Assembly (NCBI RefSeq): GCF_003703395.1
Contig: NZ_RDQN01000001.1
Location: 372,001 to 436,000, forward strand
Direction of reading: 5' to 3'
Length of the DNA: 64,000 nt
Source: Pseudoxanthomonas spadix
GTDB taxonomy: Bacteria; Pseudomonadota; Gammaproteobacteria; Xanthomonadales; Xanthomonadaceae
The notes beneath the pieces are model-generated. The model searched no databases and had not been told where the DNA came from. It saw only the letters and a program-made list of their open reading frames with translations. Position 1 is the first letter of the stretch, and each line of letters opens with the position of its first letter. Positions 1 to 9,672 of the stretch are shown in pieces. The translations under genes and the position numbers were made by a program.

Positions 1-224
1 TGGAAGACCGCGGCCAGGCGGCGCTGTACCTGCGCGCATTCTTGATCGTGGGCATCCTGGGCGGACTGACCACGTTCTCCTCGTTGATGATCGAAAGCCT
101 GATCTTGGCGCGTGCAGGCCGAAGCATGGCGATGCTGACCAACCTGGGGACCAGCCTGATGGGCGGGCTGGTGCTGGTATTTGTGGGCGCCTGGCTGGCA
201 GGGTTGATGCGGCCGCAAGGTTGA
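1..224 (+). CDS. crcB: Fluoride channel CrcB/FluC, C-terminal part
   Basis: The gene enters from the left edge; the open frame runs from base 3 to the stop at 222-224 and gives about 73 residues. The motif GGLTTFSS, the signature of the CrcB/FluC fluoride-channel family, is followed by a hydrophobic helix (LMGGLVLVFVGAWLAGL) that fits the last membrane segment. Family members are about 125 residues, so roughly the first half is missing because of the window edge and not because the gene is broken. The family exports fluoride as a dual-topology dimer in the inner membrane. It is probably core chromosome, the last such gene before the catabolic island. Confidence 0.85.
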   Translation, partial: EDRGQAALYLRAFLIVGILGGLTTFSSLMIESLILARAGRSMAMLTNLGTSLMGGLVLVFVGAWLAGLMRPQG

Positions 225-704
225 TCGCTGAGTACAGCGCGTGGTCTGCCGGCCGCGCCGGCTCCTAGGAGTCTGTCGGGCTTTGGCGGTCGAGGCGAAA
301 ATTCGGCTGTGCGAGGACAGATTTTCGGCGATTCGCCGCCCCATAGTGGTTCTATGGGGCAAGAAGCGACGGAAATATGGACCGCACAGCCGGATTTGCA
401 GCCCGGCCGGCCAAAGTCCGACAGGCTCCTAGCCCCTGCACCCCAGCGGACCCTGCGACAGCGGGTTGGTATCACACGATTGCGCCGGCACCGCGCGAAG
501 CTCCAACGCGCTGTGCCGACGCCCGTTCTTCCCTCGTGACACGAATGTCGCAGGCTCCCATGTCGTCCCGCGATGGCAGGCCATGCTCCGCAGCGCGCGG
601 GCAGGGAACAGAAAGCCCCGCGCGCTACGGATCACACGAGATCGGACAGGTCAGGTGTGCGCAGGGCACTTGGCCGGGCCACCTAAACAATCTTTCCGGA
701 AGAT
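225..704. other. Intergenic region between crcB and the IS630 element
   Basis: No convincing gene. The short open frames here have no recognisable product and overlap on both strands. Bases 265-432 are a palindromic MITE-like element, listed separately. Bases 433-704 show nothing I recognise and end at the insertion point of the IS630 element. The region is the left edge of the bph island. Confidence 0.6.
265..432. repeat. MITE-like palindromic element with 23-bp terminal inverted repeats
   Basis: The two ends, 265-287 and 410-432, are inverted repeats of 23 bases with two mismatches; both begin CTAGGAG and end CTTTGGC when read inward. Nested inside are further inverted pairs: CGGCTGTGCG at 304-313 with its complement at 383-392, CGAAAAT at 296-302 with 321-327, and a perfect 9-bp stem GCCCCATAG/CTATGGGGC at 338-346 and 352-360. 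The 168-bp unit could therefore fold almost completely and has no coding capacity, as expected for a non-autonomous MITE or a large REP-like element. No second copy was seen in this window. Confidence 0.6.
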
Positions 705-1841
705 CTAGTGTAGTGTTCCATTCTGTTTGGAACTTAAGCGCTGATTGGCGCGGATCACCTTCTGCAGGATGTCGCGGGCGCTTCTGGTCCAGATGAACGG
801 CTTGGGTTTGGTGTTGTGATGCGCGAGGTACTCGTCAATGGCGGCGATCAGTTCGGGCACGCTGGTGAACACCCCGCGGCGCAGCCGCTCGGTGGTGATG
901 TCGCGGAAGAAGCGCTCAACCATGTTCAGCCACGACGCGGAGGTGGGCGTGAAGTGCATGGTGAAGCGCGGGTGCTTGGCTAGCCACTTCTGGACATTGG
1001 GATGCTTGTGGGTGGCGTAGTTGTCGGCGATCAGATGCAGCGTCTTGTCCTTGGGCGTCTGGCGGTCGATCTGGCGCAGGAACTTCAGCCATTCGACGTG
1101 GGTGTGGCGCGGCTGGCACTGGCCAATGACCTGCCCGTCGAGCACGTTGAGCGCAGCAAACAGCGTGGTCGTGCCATTGCGCTTGTAGTCGTGCGTCATC
1201 GTCTGCGCGCGGCCCTTCTTCAGCGGCAGCCCGGGCTGGGTGCGGTCCAACGCCTGCACCTGGCTCTTCTCGTCGCAGCACAGCACCAGCGCATGCTCGG
1301 GCGGCGACAGGTACAGGCCGACGATGTCTTCGAGCTTCTCGACGAACTGCGGGTCGCGCGAGACCTTGAAGCTACGCACGAGGTGCGGCTTCAAACCGTG
1401 GGCGTGCCAATGCCGCATCACGGTGCTGGGGCTCACGCCCAGCTCGGCGGCCATCTTGCGCGTACTCCAGTGCGTGGCCGCCGCCGGCTGGCTCTGCGTG
1501 GTCAACTCCACCAGCCGCGCCGCGTCGACCTTGGCCGGCGGCGCCCCGCGCGGCAAGTCGCGCTCGATCCCGGCCATCCGCGACTGCGCATATCGCGCGC
1601 GCCAGCGCGAGACCTGTACGCGCCCCACCCCTACTTGCTCGGCGATCTCCTTGTTCTGCATGCCGTCCGCAGCCAGCAGCACCATGCGGGCGCGCTGCGC
1701 CAGCCTCACGCTCGTGCGCTTGGAGCGAACCAGTCTCGTCAACTCGGCTCGCTCCTCGTCGCTCAGCACAATCTCAGGGGCAACTCGCACTTGCACTCTC
1801 CACTCTTCGTCCTCGTAGAGTGTTGGAACGATGGATTTCAT
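705..1841 (-). CDS. IS630-family transposase
   Basis: A 378-residue protein with an N-terminal helix-turn-helix region (NKEIAEQVGVGRVQVSRW) followed by a DDE catalytic core. The three acidic positions are visible as VLCCDEKS, HLIADNYATH and WLNMVERFF, a spacing typical of IS630/Tc1-mariner transposases. I chose the ATG at 1839-1841 (MKSIVPTLY); a GTG further out at 1871 falls in the terminal repeat and is less likely. The TAG stop at 705-707 is made from the target TA just outside the element, so the gene borrows host bases to terminate. No frameshift or internal stop is visible. Confidence 0.9.
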   Translation of the reverse strand: MKSIVPTLYEDEEWRVQVRVAPEIVLSDEERAELTRLVRSKRTSVRLAQRARMVLLAADGMQNKEIAEQVGVGRVQVSRWRARYAQSRMAGIERDLPRGAPPAKVDAARLVELTTQSQPAAATHWSTRKMAAELGVSPSTVMRHWHAHGLKPHLVRSFKVSRDPQFVEKLEDIVGLYLSPPEHALVLCCDEKSQVQALDRTQPGLPLKKGRAQTMTHDYKRNGTTTLFAALNVLDGQVIGQCQPRHTHVEWLKFLRQIDRQTPKDKTLHLIADNYATHKHPNVQKWLAKHPRFTMHFTPTSASWLNMVERFFRDITTERLRRGVFTSVPELIAAIDEYLAHHNTKPKPFIWTRSARDILQKVIRANQRLSSKQNGTLH

Positions 1842-1873
1842 ATAAGTTCCATCAAGAATAGAACAGTACACTA
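706..1873. mobile_element. Complete IS630-family insertion sequence
   Basis: Near-terminal inverted repeats of about 30 bases bound the element: the left end reads GTGTAGTGTTCCATTCTG from 708 and the right end, on the other strand, reads GTGTACTGTTCTATTCTT from 1871. Both run on to a shared TGGAACTT. The element proper is 708-1871 (1164 bp) and is flanked by the dinucleotide TA at 706-707 and 1872-1873, the target duplication typical of the family. The single transposase gene is intact, so the element may still be active. The target TA lies inside the stop codon of the neighbouring fadL/todX-like gene. Confidence 0.88.
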
Positions 1874-3247
1874 GAACATGTAGTTGTAGGCGAGGCCAAT
1901 GCTGTCCTGGCCATGCTCGGCGCTGATTGGTGCGGAAGTATTTGGCAACCTGTCATTACCCATCTTTTTCTTGAAGGAACGGGTCCAGGCAAGATCCACC
2001 TTGCTCTTCGGCGAGAACTGGTAAGAAAAGCCCGCTGATCCAAACCGGGTCGTGATGCCAGGCGTGACCGCCAACATAGTGTTGGATGGCAATGCCTGGG
2101 TCGTGAAACGGGCTCCCCCACGCAATGTCCACCTGCCGGTTTGGTAAGCGGCCCCGAGCGACAGAGCAGTCTGATCCTTGAAGTTCAAAGGCAATAAAAT
2201 GTCGATATCGGCCCCATTATCCGCCACAAATCCAACATCGATGTTCTCCATGGCGTCCTTCCAGAAGATCCGGGAGATATCAGCGGCAATCATCCATTGC
2301 GCATTGATCTGGTGGCTGATGCCAAGGTTCAATTGTGCCGGTGTCTGGAAGTCTCGGATACTGACTTTCCCCTTGAGTGGAACCTGGCCAACCAAGGCGT
2401 CGACCGCCGTCAGGGTTGCGTCACCTTCCATGTCATCAATATGACTTTTGAAGGAGTACGCGCCACCCAGCGTCGTGTCTTGCGAGACCTTGTAGGTCAG
2501 TCCGATGCGACCGCCGATTCCCCATGCATCAGCACCACTGGCCACTGGCTGGTTCTTGATAAAGCCCAGATGCGCACCGCGCAGGTCAGGCAAGCCCCCG
2601 AGCACGGGTACCAGGCTACCGTCCGCCCGGCCCGACCCGATCAGCGAGCCGACCTGATCGGCGCCAAGCAGCAAGCCGAGGTTCAAGCCCTGCCAAATCG
2701 CATCGAGACTTGCCCCAACAGCCAGCTTGTCATTGACTTCGTAGCTGGCCGCAAAAGGAATATTCAGGGTCAGCAGGCGGCTGGCGTTGTCGAGCCCGGT
2801 ATCAAGCCCGCCTGTGGCGCGGGAAAGAAAACTGTTGTTTCCATATTCTGTTCCCACCCCGCCCTGCGGAAAGAGACCAACACCAAACGTCCAAGGCCCA
2901 CCGTGATAGGTATATGCCAACTGAGGCGCGGCATAGGGGCCGCGATTCTTTGAGTGAGTCTTGGAACGGGCGACCTCTCCTGTCTCGGTGTTCTTGATCA
3001 ACAGGTCTGCAAAAATGACGTCTGCACCGAAATGAAAATCCGATCCTTCGGGCGTCATCGACAGTGTCGCCGGATTGATCAACATACCGGCGGCCCCCAC
3101 ATCGAACGCGGTGCCGGCACCGCCCATGGCCGCCGATATCGGTCCATGCCCCACGAACCGAAAGACGTCGCTGACCGCCCAAGCCGACTGTGATGCGATT
3201 GCCAGCAGCACCCCGGTGGTAATCGGGGTGATTAATTTATTCTTCAT
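1871..3247 (-). CDS. FadL/TodX-family outer-membrane hydrocarbon transporter
   Basis: A 458-residue protein with a signal peptide ending near residue 24 (ASQSAWA) and an N-terminal plug region rich in small residues (AAMGGAGTAFDVGAAGMLINPATL), typical of FadL-type channels. The remainder is a beta-barrel with alternating aromatic strands and a C-terminal Phe, the usual outer-membrane targeting residue. TodX, XylN and related members bring hydrophobic aromatics across the outer membrane. It is the last gene of the bph operon, 92 bp after bphD, so biphenyl uptake is the likely role. A GGAGGG ribosome-binding site precedes ATG 3247. The IS630 element landed in its TAG stop codon, which was regenerated by the TA duplication. 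Confidence 0.85.
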   Translation of the reverse strand: MKNKLITPITTGVLLAIASQSAWAVSDVFRFVGHGPISAAMGGAGTAFDVGAAGMLINPATLSMTPEGSDFHFGADVIFADLLIKNTETGEVARSKTHSKNRGPYAAPQLAYTYHGGPWTFGVGLFPQGGVGTEYGNNSFLSRATGGLDTGLDNASRLLTLNIPFAASYEVNDKLAVGASLDAIWQGLNLGLLLGADQVGSLIGSGRADGSLVPVLGGLPDLRGAHLGFIKNQPVASGADAWGIGGRIGLTYKVSQDTTLGGAYSFKSHIDDMEGDATLTAVDALVGQVPLKGKVSIRDFQTPAQLNLGISHQINAQWMIAADISRIFWKDAMENIDVGFVADNGADIDILLPLNFKDQTALSLGAAYQTGRWTLRGGARFTTQALPSNTMLAVTPGITTRFGSAGFSYQFSPKSKVDLAWTRSFKKKMGNDRLPNTSAPISAEHGQDSIGLAYNYMF

Positions 3248-3339
3248 CTATGTTCCCTCCCAGAAACGAAAATTTTAATTAACAGGAATATTCAGTTTGG
3301 CTGCCATGGCGATTCAGGGTAGCAGCCAGGCCTTGCTCT

Positions 3340-4269
<930 letters not shown>

Positions 4270-4328
4270 TCATGCGGCGGGTAGGGGGGGATAGCAACGT
4301 CCAGGGCGCCCCAACGGCCGATAGGCTT

Positions 4329-5912
4329 TCAAGCAAGTTCGATGCGCCAAGGCAGCTGCACTGCGCCACCGGACAGCCAGCTTCTCAGCTCTGCCTTCTT
4401 GAGTTTTCCGTTCGTGGTCTTGGGTAGTTGATCCACAAACACCACGTGCTTCGGTGTTTCAGGGCGACTGAGCTTGCCTTGGCAGAAGTCGATGACTTCC
4501 TGCACCGTCACATCGGGCTGCGAAGGTTTTCGGACAACCACGGCAACGACAGCCTCGCCCCATTCCGGATGCGGCACGCCTACCACGGCGACCTCCTCCA
4601 CCGCAGGGTGCTCGACGAGAATCGCCTCAACCGTGGTTGGAAATACTTTTACGGCGCCGGTGCTGATCAGGAATTTCTGACGATCCAGCAAATAGAGATA
4701 ACCGCGCTCGTCAAGGCGCCCGATGTCGTTGGTGCGTAACCAGCCATCTGGCATGGCTTCCGCCGTCGCCTCGGGCAGGTTTTTGTAGCCTTTCATCATC
4801 GTATTGCCGCGCAGCCAGATCTCGCCGGATTGACCGATCGGCACCGGTTGCCCCGACTCGTCACGAATCGTGCAGTCGTAGCTGGTTCCGATGCGACCCA
4901 CCGACTTCAGCAAATCGATTTCATCGCGCAATGCGTGCTCGTGGTCGGCATCTGTCAAGTAACTGACCCAGCCCGCCGCGGTTTCGGTCATGCCATAGAT
5001 CTGCAGCAGCTTGATGCCCTTGAAGGTCTCCCGGGCATCACGGATCAGTTTGGGTGTTGCCGGCGAAGAGCCGTACACCATCATGCGCAATGAGGACAGG
5101 TCATAGACGGGATTGCTTTGGATTTCAGCTATCGCGCGCTGGAGCATGGTCGGGACGTGGAACCCGGCCGTAATGCGAAAACGCTCGACATCACGCAGGT
5201 AGGCCTGCAATTGGTATCCGCCATCCGGAATGACGGTCGTCATTCCGTTGCCTAGTCCCAACAAGTAGCACATGACGACGACCCAGGCCGAAGATCCTAC
5301 CGCTCCCCAAACATCGTCTGGACAGAAGCCAAAATGACCCAATGACTGAATGATGCAATTGGCACCGCTCAGTTGCGGCAACATCACGCCCTTGGGCACA
5401 CCGGTGGTGCCGGAGGTATAGCTGAAAAACAGGATGTCGTCGGGGGCCAACGTTGGCCAGTGGGGCTCACCCTCGGCCTTTGCCAGCAGGCTCTCGTAGT
5501 CGTGCTCCAGGCCATGGCCTGCGCCGTAACCAATCAACGTGATGCCCAGTGTCTCCAGCTCGTCCATCCGACTGGCGACCAAGTCCCGGCAACGGGCATC
5601 CAACAACAGGAACTTGACCTCGCTGTCTTTCAGCACGTGCAGCATCTCGGGCCAGACGTATCCCGTATTGACCGCCACGCGTGGGGCCGCGATCTTCATG
5701 CAGGCAAAGAAGTGTTCATAGACCTCGATGCTCTCGGGCGCGAGGATGGCCACCGTTTGGCCCGGTCGGTGGCCAAGTTGCTGCAGCGTCACTCCAAACT
5801 GGTCTGATCGCTGGTCCATTTCGCGCCAGGTACGCGATCGTTCGCCGCAGTAGTAGGCGATCTTGGTCGGGAAGTTGTTCCCACAGCGCTTGACCAAATC
5901 TCTCGCAAACAT
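4329..5912 (-). CDS. AMP-forming acyl-CoA ligase inside the bph operon
   Basis: A 527-residue member of the ANL adenylation superfamily (FadD/CaiC-like). The phosphate-loop motif YTSGTTGVPKG is at about 165-175, followed by YGSSPATP, QIYGMTETAAGW and LRTNDIGRLDERGYLYLLDR, and a C-terminal KTTNGKLKKAEL with the acyl-adenylating Lys. The reaction would be carboxylate + ATP + CoA to acyl-CoA. The substrate cannot be read from sequence. Its place immediately before bphD suggests the acid released by BphD (benzoate, or an aliphatic acid from alkylbenzenes), but this is inference. It has a close paralogue at 50695-52275. Gaps of 250 bp to bphI and 128 bp to bphD suggest insertion into a bphI-bphD junction that is contiguous in known operons. 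Confidence 0.85.
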   Translation of the reverse strand: MFARDLVKRCGNNFPTKIAYYCGERSRTWREMDQRSDQFGVTLQQLGHRPGQTVAILAPESIEVYEHFFACMKIAAPRVAVNTGYVWPEMLHVLKDSEVKFLLLDARCRDLVASRMDELETLGITLIGYGAGHGLEHDYESLLAKAEGEPHWPTLAPDDILFFSYTSGTTGVPKGVMLPQLSGANCIIQSLGHFGFCPDDVWGAVGSSAWVVVMCYLLGLGNGMTTVIPDGGYQLQAYLRDVERFRITAGFHVPTMLQRAIAEIQSNPVYDLSSLRMMVYGSSPATPKLIRDARETFKGIKLLQIYGMTETAAGWVSYLTDADHEHALRDEIDLLKSVGRIGTSYDCTIRDESGQPVPIGQSGEIWLRGNTMMKGYKNLPEATAEAMPDGWLRTNDIGRLDERGYLYLLDRQKFLISTGAVKVFPTTVEAILVEHPAVEEVAVVGVPHPEWGEAVVAVVVRKPSQPDVTVQEVIDFCQGKLSRPETPKHVVFVDQLPKTTNGKLKKAELRSWLSGGAVQLPWRIELA

Positions 5913-6162
5913 AGATCATCACTCGCAAGTTTCAGTGTGTCTGGCTTGTTACCGTTGTCAGGTCGGTCGGAACACCAGACCTCGTCGGTCGAGATGCGCC
6001 TGGGTCGCCTGAGCCATGGCGACCCCTCAGGCATGAAGCCGTCAAGGTCGCCACCCCCTATGCCAGCTCGATCGTTGATGCTCTTGGCCGTCTCCTGCGT
6101 CTACGGTCCGCGGGCTTTTCGGCGTTTGGTCAAAGCGGTGATGTATCTGTTGCTGCCGAGCT

Positions 6163-7206
6163 TCATGCGGCTTCCTTCTTCGCAATCGCACGCTCACGCG
6201 CCATGGTCATGGCGGTGTCTTCGATCATGTCTTCCTGGCCGCCGACCATGCCGCGCCGTCCCAGCTCGACCAGGATGTCGCGCGCCGGCACGCCATACTT
6301 CTCACTGGCGCGTTTGGCAAACAGCAGGAAGCTGGAGTAGACCCCGGCATAGCCCAGCGTGAGCGAGTCGCGGTCGATGCGGATGACGTGGTCCATGATC
6401 GGCACCACCAGGTCTTCGGCCACGTCCTGGATCTTGAACACGTCCACTCCGGTTTCGATCCCCATACGCGCACAGACGGCGATGAACACCTCCATCGGCG
6501 TGTTGCCGGCGCCAGCGCCCAGGCCAGCGGCGGCGGCATCGATGCGGTTGGCGCCGGCCTCGATCGCAGCGATCGAGTTGGCCACCCCCATGGCCAGGTT
6601 GTGATGGCCATGAAAGCCCAATTCCGTCTCGGGCTTGAGCGCGGCGCGCACGGCGCTCAAACGCACTTTCACATCATCAGGCAGCATGTAGCCAGCCGAG
6701 TCGGTGACATAGATGCAGTTGGCGCCGTAGCCTTGCATCAACAGTGCCTGGCTCACCAGCTTTTCCGGGCTGGCCATGTGCGCCATCATCAGAAAGCCAA
6801 CGGTATCCAGCCCCAGCTTGCGCGATTGGGTGATGTGCTGCTCGGACACATCGGCTTCGGTGCAGTGGGTGGCCACGCGGATGGTATTCACGCCCAGGTC
6901 CTTGGCCATCAACAGGTGTTCGACGGTGCCGATGCCGGGGAGCAGCAGGGCACTGACCTTGGCCTGCTTCATCAACGGAATCACGGCGCCCAGGTATTCC
7001 TCGTCGCTGTGCGCCGGGAAACCATAGTTGACCGAGGAGCCGCCCAGGCCGTCGCCGTGGGTGACTTCGATCAACGGCACGCCCGCGGCGTCCAGGCCGC
7101 AGGCAATGCTCTTCATCTGGTCCAGCGTCATCAGGTGGCGCTTGGGATGCATGCCGTCGCGCAGCGTCATGTCGTGAACGGTGATTTTCTTGCCTTTGAG
7201 GTTCAT
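6163..7206 (-). CDS. bphI: 4-hydroxy-2-oxovalerate aldolase BphI
   Basis: A 347-residue HMGL-like DRE-TIM aldolase that splits 4-hydroxy-2-oxovalerate into pyruvate and acetaldehyde. The N-terminal [10 protein letters not shown] carries Arg16, Asp17 and His20, and GFHGHHN provides the metal-binding histidines near 200. The length matches BphI/DmpG. It normally forms a substrate-channelling complex with the acylating acetaldehyde dehydrogenase, encoded here 19 bp upstream. Only this copy of the aldolase occurs in the window, although a second meta-cleavage island lies at 41-52 kb. Confidence 0.96.
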   Translation of the reverse strand: MNLKGKKITVHDMTLRDGMHPKRHLMTLDQMKSIACGLDAAGVPLIEVTHGDGLGGSSVNYGFPAHSDEEYLGAVIPLMKQAKVSALLLPGIGTVEHLLMAKDLGVNTIRVATHCTEADVSEQHITQSRKLGLDTVGFLMMAHMASPEKLVSQALLMQGYGANCIYVTDSAGYMLPDDVKVRLSAVRAALKPETELGFHGHHNLAMGVANSIAAIEAGANRIDAAAAGLGAGAGNTPMEVFIAVCARMGIETGVDVFKIQDVAEDLVVPIMDHVIRIDRDSLTLGYAGVYSSFLLFAKRASEKYGVPARDILVELGRRGMVGGQEDMIEDTAMTMARERAIAKKEAA

Positions 7207-7225
7207 GGTGGTTCTCCTGCGTGAT

Positions 7226-8140
7226 TCAGGCGTGGACGGGCTGGAGTGTCAGCTGCCCGGCGAGCATTTCTTCGGCAAACATCTCGGCGGTGCGGGCAGC
7301 GGCGGCGGTCATGATGTCGAGGTTGCCGGCGTACTTGGGCAGGTAGTCACCCAGGCCCTCGACCTCCAGGAAGACCGAGACACGCTTGCCGTCGAACACC
7401 GGACCGTTGACCAGTTTGTAGCCGGGCACGTACTTCTGCACCTCCTTGATCATGGCGTGGATCGACTCGGTGATCTTCTGCTGGTCCGGTTCGCTCTCCA
7501 GCAGGCAGTGCACGGTGTCGCGCATGATCAGCGGCGGCTCGGCCGGGTTGAGGATGATGATGGCCTTGCCCTTTTTCGCGCCACCAACTTTTTCCACGCC
7601 GCCGGCCGTGGTGCGGGTGAATTCGTCGATGTTCTTGCGCGTACCGGGCCCGGCAGACTTGCTCGACACGGTCGCGACGATTTCACCGTAGGCCACCGGC
7701 TGCACGCGGTTGACGGCAGCCACCATGGGGATGGTGGCCTGGCCCCCGCAGGTGACCATGTTGACGTTCATCTCGCCTTTGCCGACATGCTCCTTGAGGT
7801 TGACCGGCGGCACGCAGAAGGGGCCGATGGCCGCGGGCGTGAGATCGATCATGAGCGCCCCTTCGGCGTTCACCTTGCGGCTGTTCTCTGCATGGGCGTA
7901 AGCGCTGGTGGCGTCAAAGACGATCTGTACACCGTCGGCCTGCATGTGCGGCACCAGGCCGTCCACACCGTCAGAAGTGGTCTTGAGCCCCATCTCGCGG
8001 GCGCGCTTGAGACCGTCGGACTCGGGGTCGATGCCGACCATCCAGACCGGCTCCAGTACGGGGCTGCGCTGCAGCTTGGCCAGCAGGTCGGTGCCGATGT
8101 TGCCGGGTCCGATCACGGCGCATTTGATTTTATTGGTCAT
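7226..8140 (-). CDS. bphJ: Acetaldehyde dehydrogenase (acylating) BphJ
   Basis: A 304-residue NAD+-dependent enzyme that converts the acetaldehyde made by BphI, with CoA, to acetyl-CoA. The Rossmann motif VIGPGNIG is at residues 9-16 and the catalytic Cys is at 131 (MVTCGGQAT). ATG 8140 (MTNKIK) gives the family length; an in-frame ATG at 8164 would overlap bphH by 4 bp and adds 8 residues. It is the only acylating acetaldehyde dehydrogenase in the window. Confidence 0.95.
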   Translation of the reverse strand: MTNKIKCAVIGPGNIGTDLLAKLQRSPVLEPVWMVGIDPESDGLKRAREMGLKTTSDGVDGLVPHMQADGVQIVFDATSAYAHAENSRKVNAEGALMIDLTPAAIGPFCVPPVNLKEHVGKGEMNVNMVTCGGQATIPMVAAVNRVQPVAYGEIVATVSSKSAGPGTRKNIDEFTRTTAGGVEKVGGAKKGKAIIILNPAEPPLIMRDTVHCLLESEPDQQKITESIHAMIKEVQKYVPGYKLVNGPVFDGKRVSVFLEVEGLGDYLPKYAGNLDIMTAAAARTAEMFAEEMLAGQLTLQPVHA

Positions 8141-8160
8141 GTTCTCAGTTTCCGGAAGAG

Positions 8161-8943
8161 TCATTGGAATTGTACCGAGCAGTCGCCGATGCCGCCGACG
8201 CTGACGCGGAAGTGGTCTCCGGCCTGAGCCGGAAACATGGCAGCCAACGCGCCGGAGAGAATCACCTCGCCGGCTTTCAGGCCGATACCCAGGCGGCCCA
8301 GGGTGTTGGCCAGCCAGGCCACGGCATTGACCGGGGAGCCCAGGGCGGCCGCGCCGGCACCGGTCGCGATGATCTCCCCGTTTTTCTCGAGCACCATGCC
8401 ACAGGTCTTCAGGTCGATCTTGCGTGGATCGGCGGCGGTGCTACCGAGTACGAACATGCCGCAGGAGGCGTTGTCGGCGACGGTGTCCTGGATCTTGATT
8501 TTCCAGTCGCGGATGCGCGAGTCGACGATCTCGAAGCAGGGCATGACAAAGTCGGTGGCCGCCAGCACGTCGGCGTTGGTAATGCCCGGGCCCATCAGGT
8601 CCTTTTTCAGGACAAAGGCGATCTCGCCTTCGGCTTTTGGCTGGATCAGGGAGGACATCGAGATGCTGCCGCCGTCGCTGACGATCATGCCGTCGAGCAT
8701 ATAGCCGAAGTCGGGCTGGTAGACGCCCAGCATGTTCATCACGGCCGCGCTGGTGACGCCGATTTTCTTGCCGACGACGCGCTCGCCGGCCTGCAGGCGG
8801 CGCGAGATCATGCGTTGCTGGATGTGGTAGGCGTCCTCGATGATGATGTCTGGATGGCGGCTGGTCAATGGCTCGACCACGGTGCGTGTGCACAGCGCGC
8901 TGTACAGCTCGTCACCCAGCGTTCCGATCAGTTCAGGGGTCAT
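8161..8943 (-). CDS. bphH: 2-hydroxypenta-2,4-dienoate hydratase BphH
   Basis: A 260-residue hydratase of the MhpD/DmpE/BphH family that adds water to 2-hydroxypenta-2,4-dienoate to give 4-hydroxy-2-oxovalerate. Characteristic stretches are [22 protein letters not shown] and [21 protein letters not shown] 8943 (MTPELIG) gives the standard length; 15 extra bases upstream are in frame. The gene is strikingly similar in DNA as well as protein to the hydratase at 45482-46264 of the second island, so the two could recombine. Confidence 0.95.
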   Translation of the reverse strand: MTPELIGTLGDELYSALCTRTVVEPLTSRHPDIIIEDAYHIQQRMISRRLQAGERVVGKKIGVTSAAVMNMLGVYQPDFGYMLDGMIVSDGGSISMSSLIQPKAEGEIAFVLKKDLMGPGITNADVLAATDFVMPCFEIVDSRIRDWKIKIQDTVADNASCGMFVLGSTAADPRKIDLKTCGMVLEKNGEIIATGAGAAALGSPVNAVAWLANTLGRLGIGLKAGEVILSGALAAMFPAQAGDHFRVSVGGIGDCSVQFQ

Positions 8944-9029
8944 GGCGTTTCGGATCATTCCAGGACGGGGCGTTCATTGCTTTGAGGCAGCTCTCCCAGG
9001 CCCGCTTCCGCGCCCCGGGAAGGGCATCT

Positions 9030-9641
9030 TCACTCCTTGGTCAAGCCTTCGGCGCGAAGCGCAGACTGTACCGCTTCGCGGCCTCCGACACGGCCTTGGA
9101 AGGCCTGCAGCGCCGGCCAGGGCGAGAGATCAAGCTTGACATAGGCGCTCCAACCGAGCACGACAAACAGATAGATGTCGGCCACGCTCAATTGGTCACC
9201 CAGCAGATAGGGCGCATGCTCGAGCTGTCGCGCGACCTGCCCCAGGCGGGTGTTCAGGCTCTGCCGCACGGCGTTTTTCCAGTCGTCGCTGGACGCAGGG
9301 TTGAACAAGGGGCTGAAGCTCTTGTGCAGTTCGCTCGAGATGAAGTTCAGCCATTGCTGCAAGCGGTAGCGCTCGAAGCTGCCGTTGGCCGGCGCCAGCT
9401 GCTTGCCGGGCACCTGATCGGCCACGTATTGCACGATGGCGGGACCCTCGGTCAGGGTACGGCCGTCGTCAAGCTGCAGGCAAGGCACGTACCCGGCCGG
9501 GTTGATCTCTAGGTAGTCCTGCCCGGAGGCGGTCTTCTTGCTTGCCAGGTCGACCTTTACCAGCTCGAAATCCAGGCCGGCCTCGCGCAATGCAATGTGC
9601 GGGGACAGCGAGCAGGCACCAGGACTGTAGTAAAGCTTCAT
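9030..9641 (-). CDS. bphK: Glutathione S-transferase BphK
   Basis: A 203-residue cytosolic GST of the beta class with the expected Cys10 in YSPGACSLSPH and the thioredoxin-fold glutathione contacts at GYVPCL and LTEGPAIVQYV. BphK of bph operons has been linked to dehalogenation of chlorinated HOPDA intermediates and is not needed for biphenyl itself. It lies between bphC and bphH as in LB400. Its presence hints that the operon may have seen chlorinated substrates. Confidence 0.95.
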   Translation of the reverse strand: MKLYYSPGACSLSPHIALREAGLDFELVKVDLASKKTASGQDYLEINPAGYVPCLQLDDGRTLTEGPAIVQYVADQVPGKQLAPANGSFERYRLQQWLNFISSELHKSFSPLFNPASSDDWKNAVRQSLNTRLGQVARQLEHAPYLLGDQLSVADIYLFVVLGWSAYVKLDLSPWPALQAFQGRVGGREAVQSALRAEGLTKE

Positions 9642-9672
9642 GCAAGGACTCCAGGGGGGTAGAGGTTATTGT

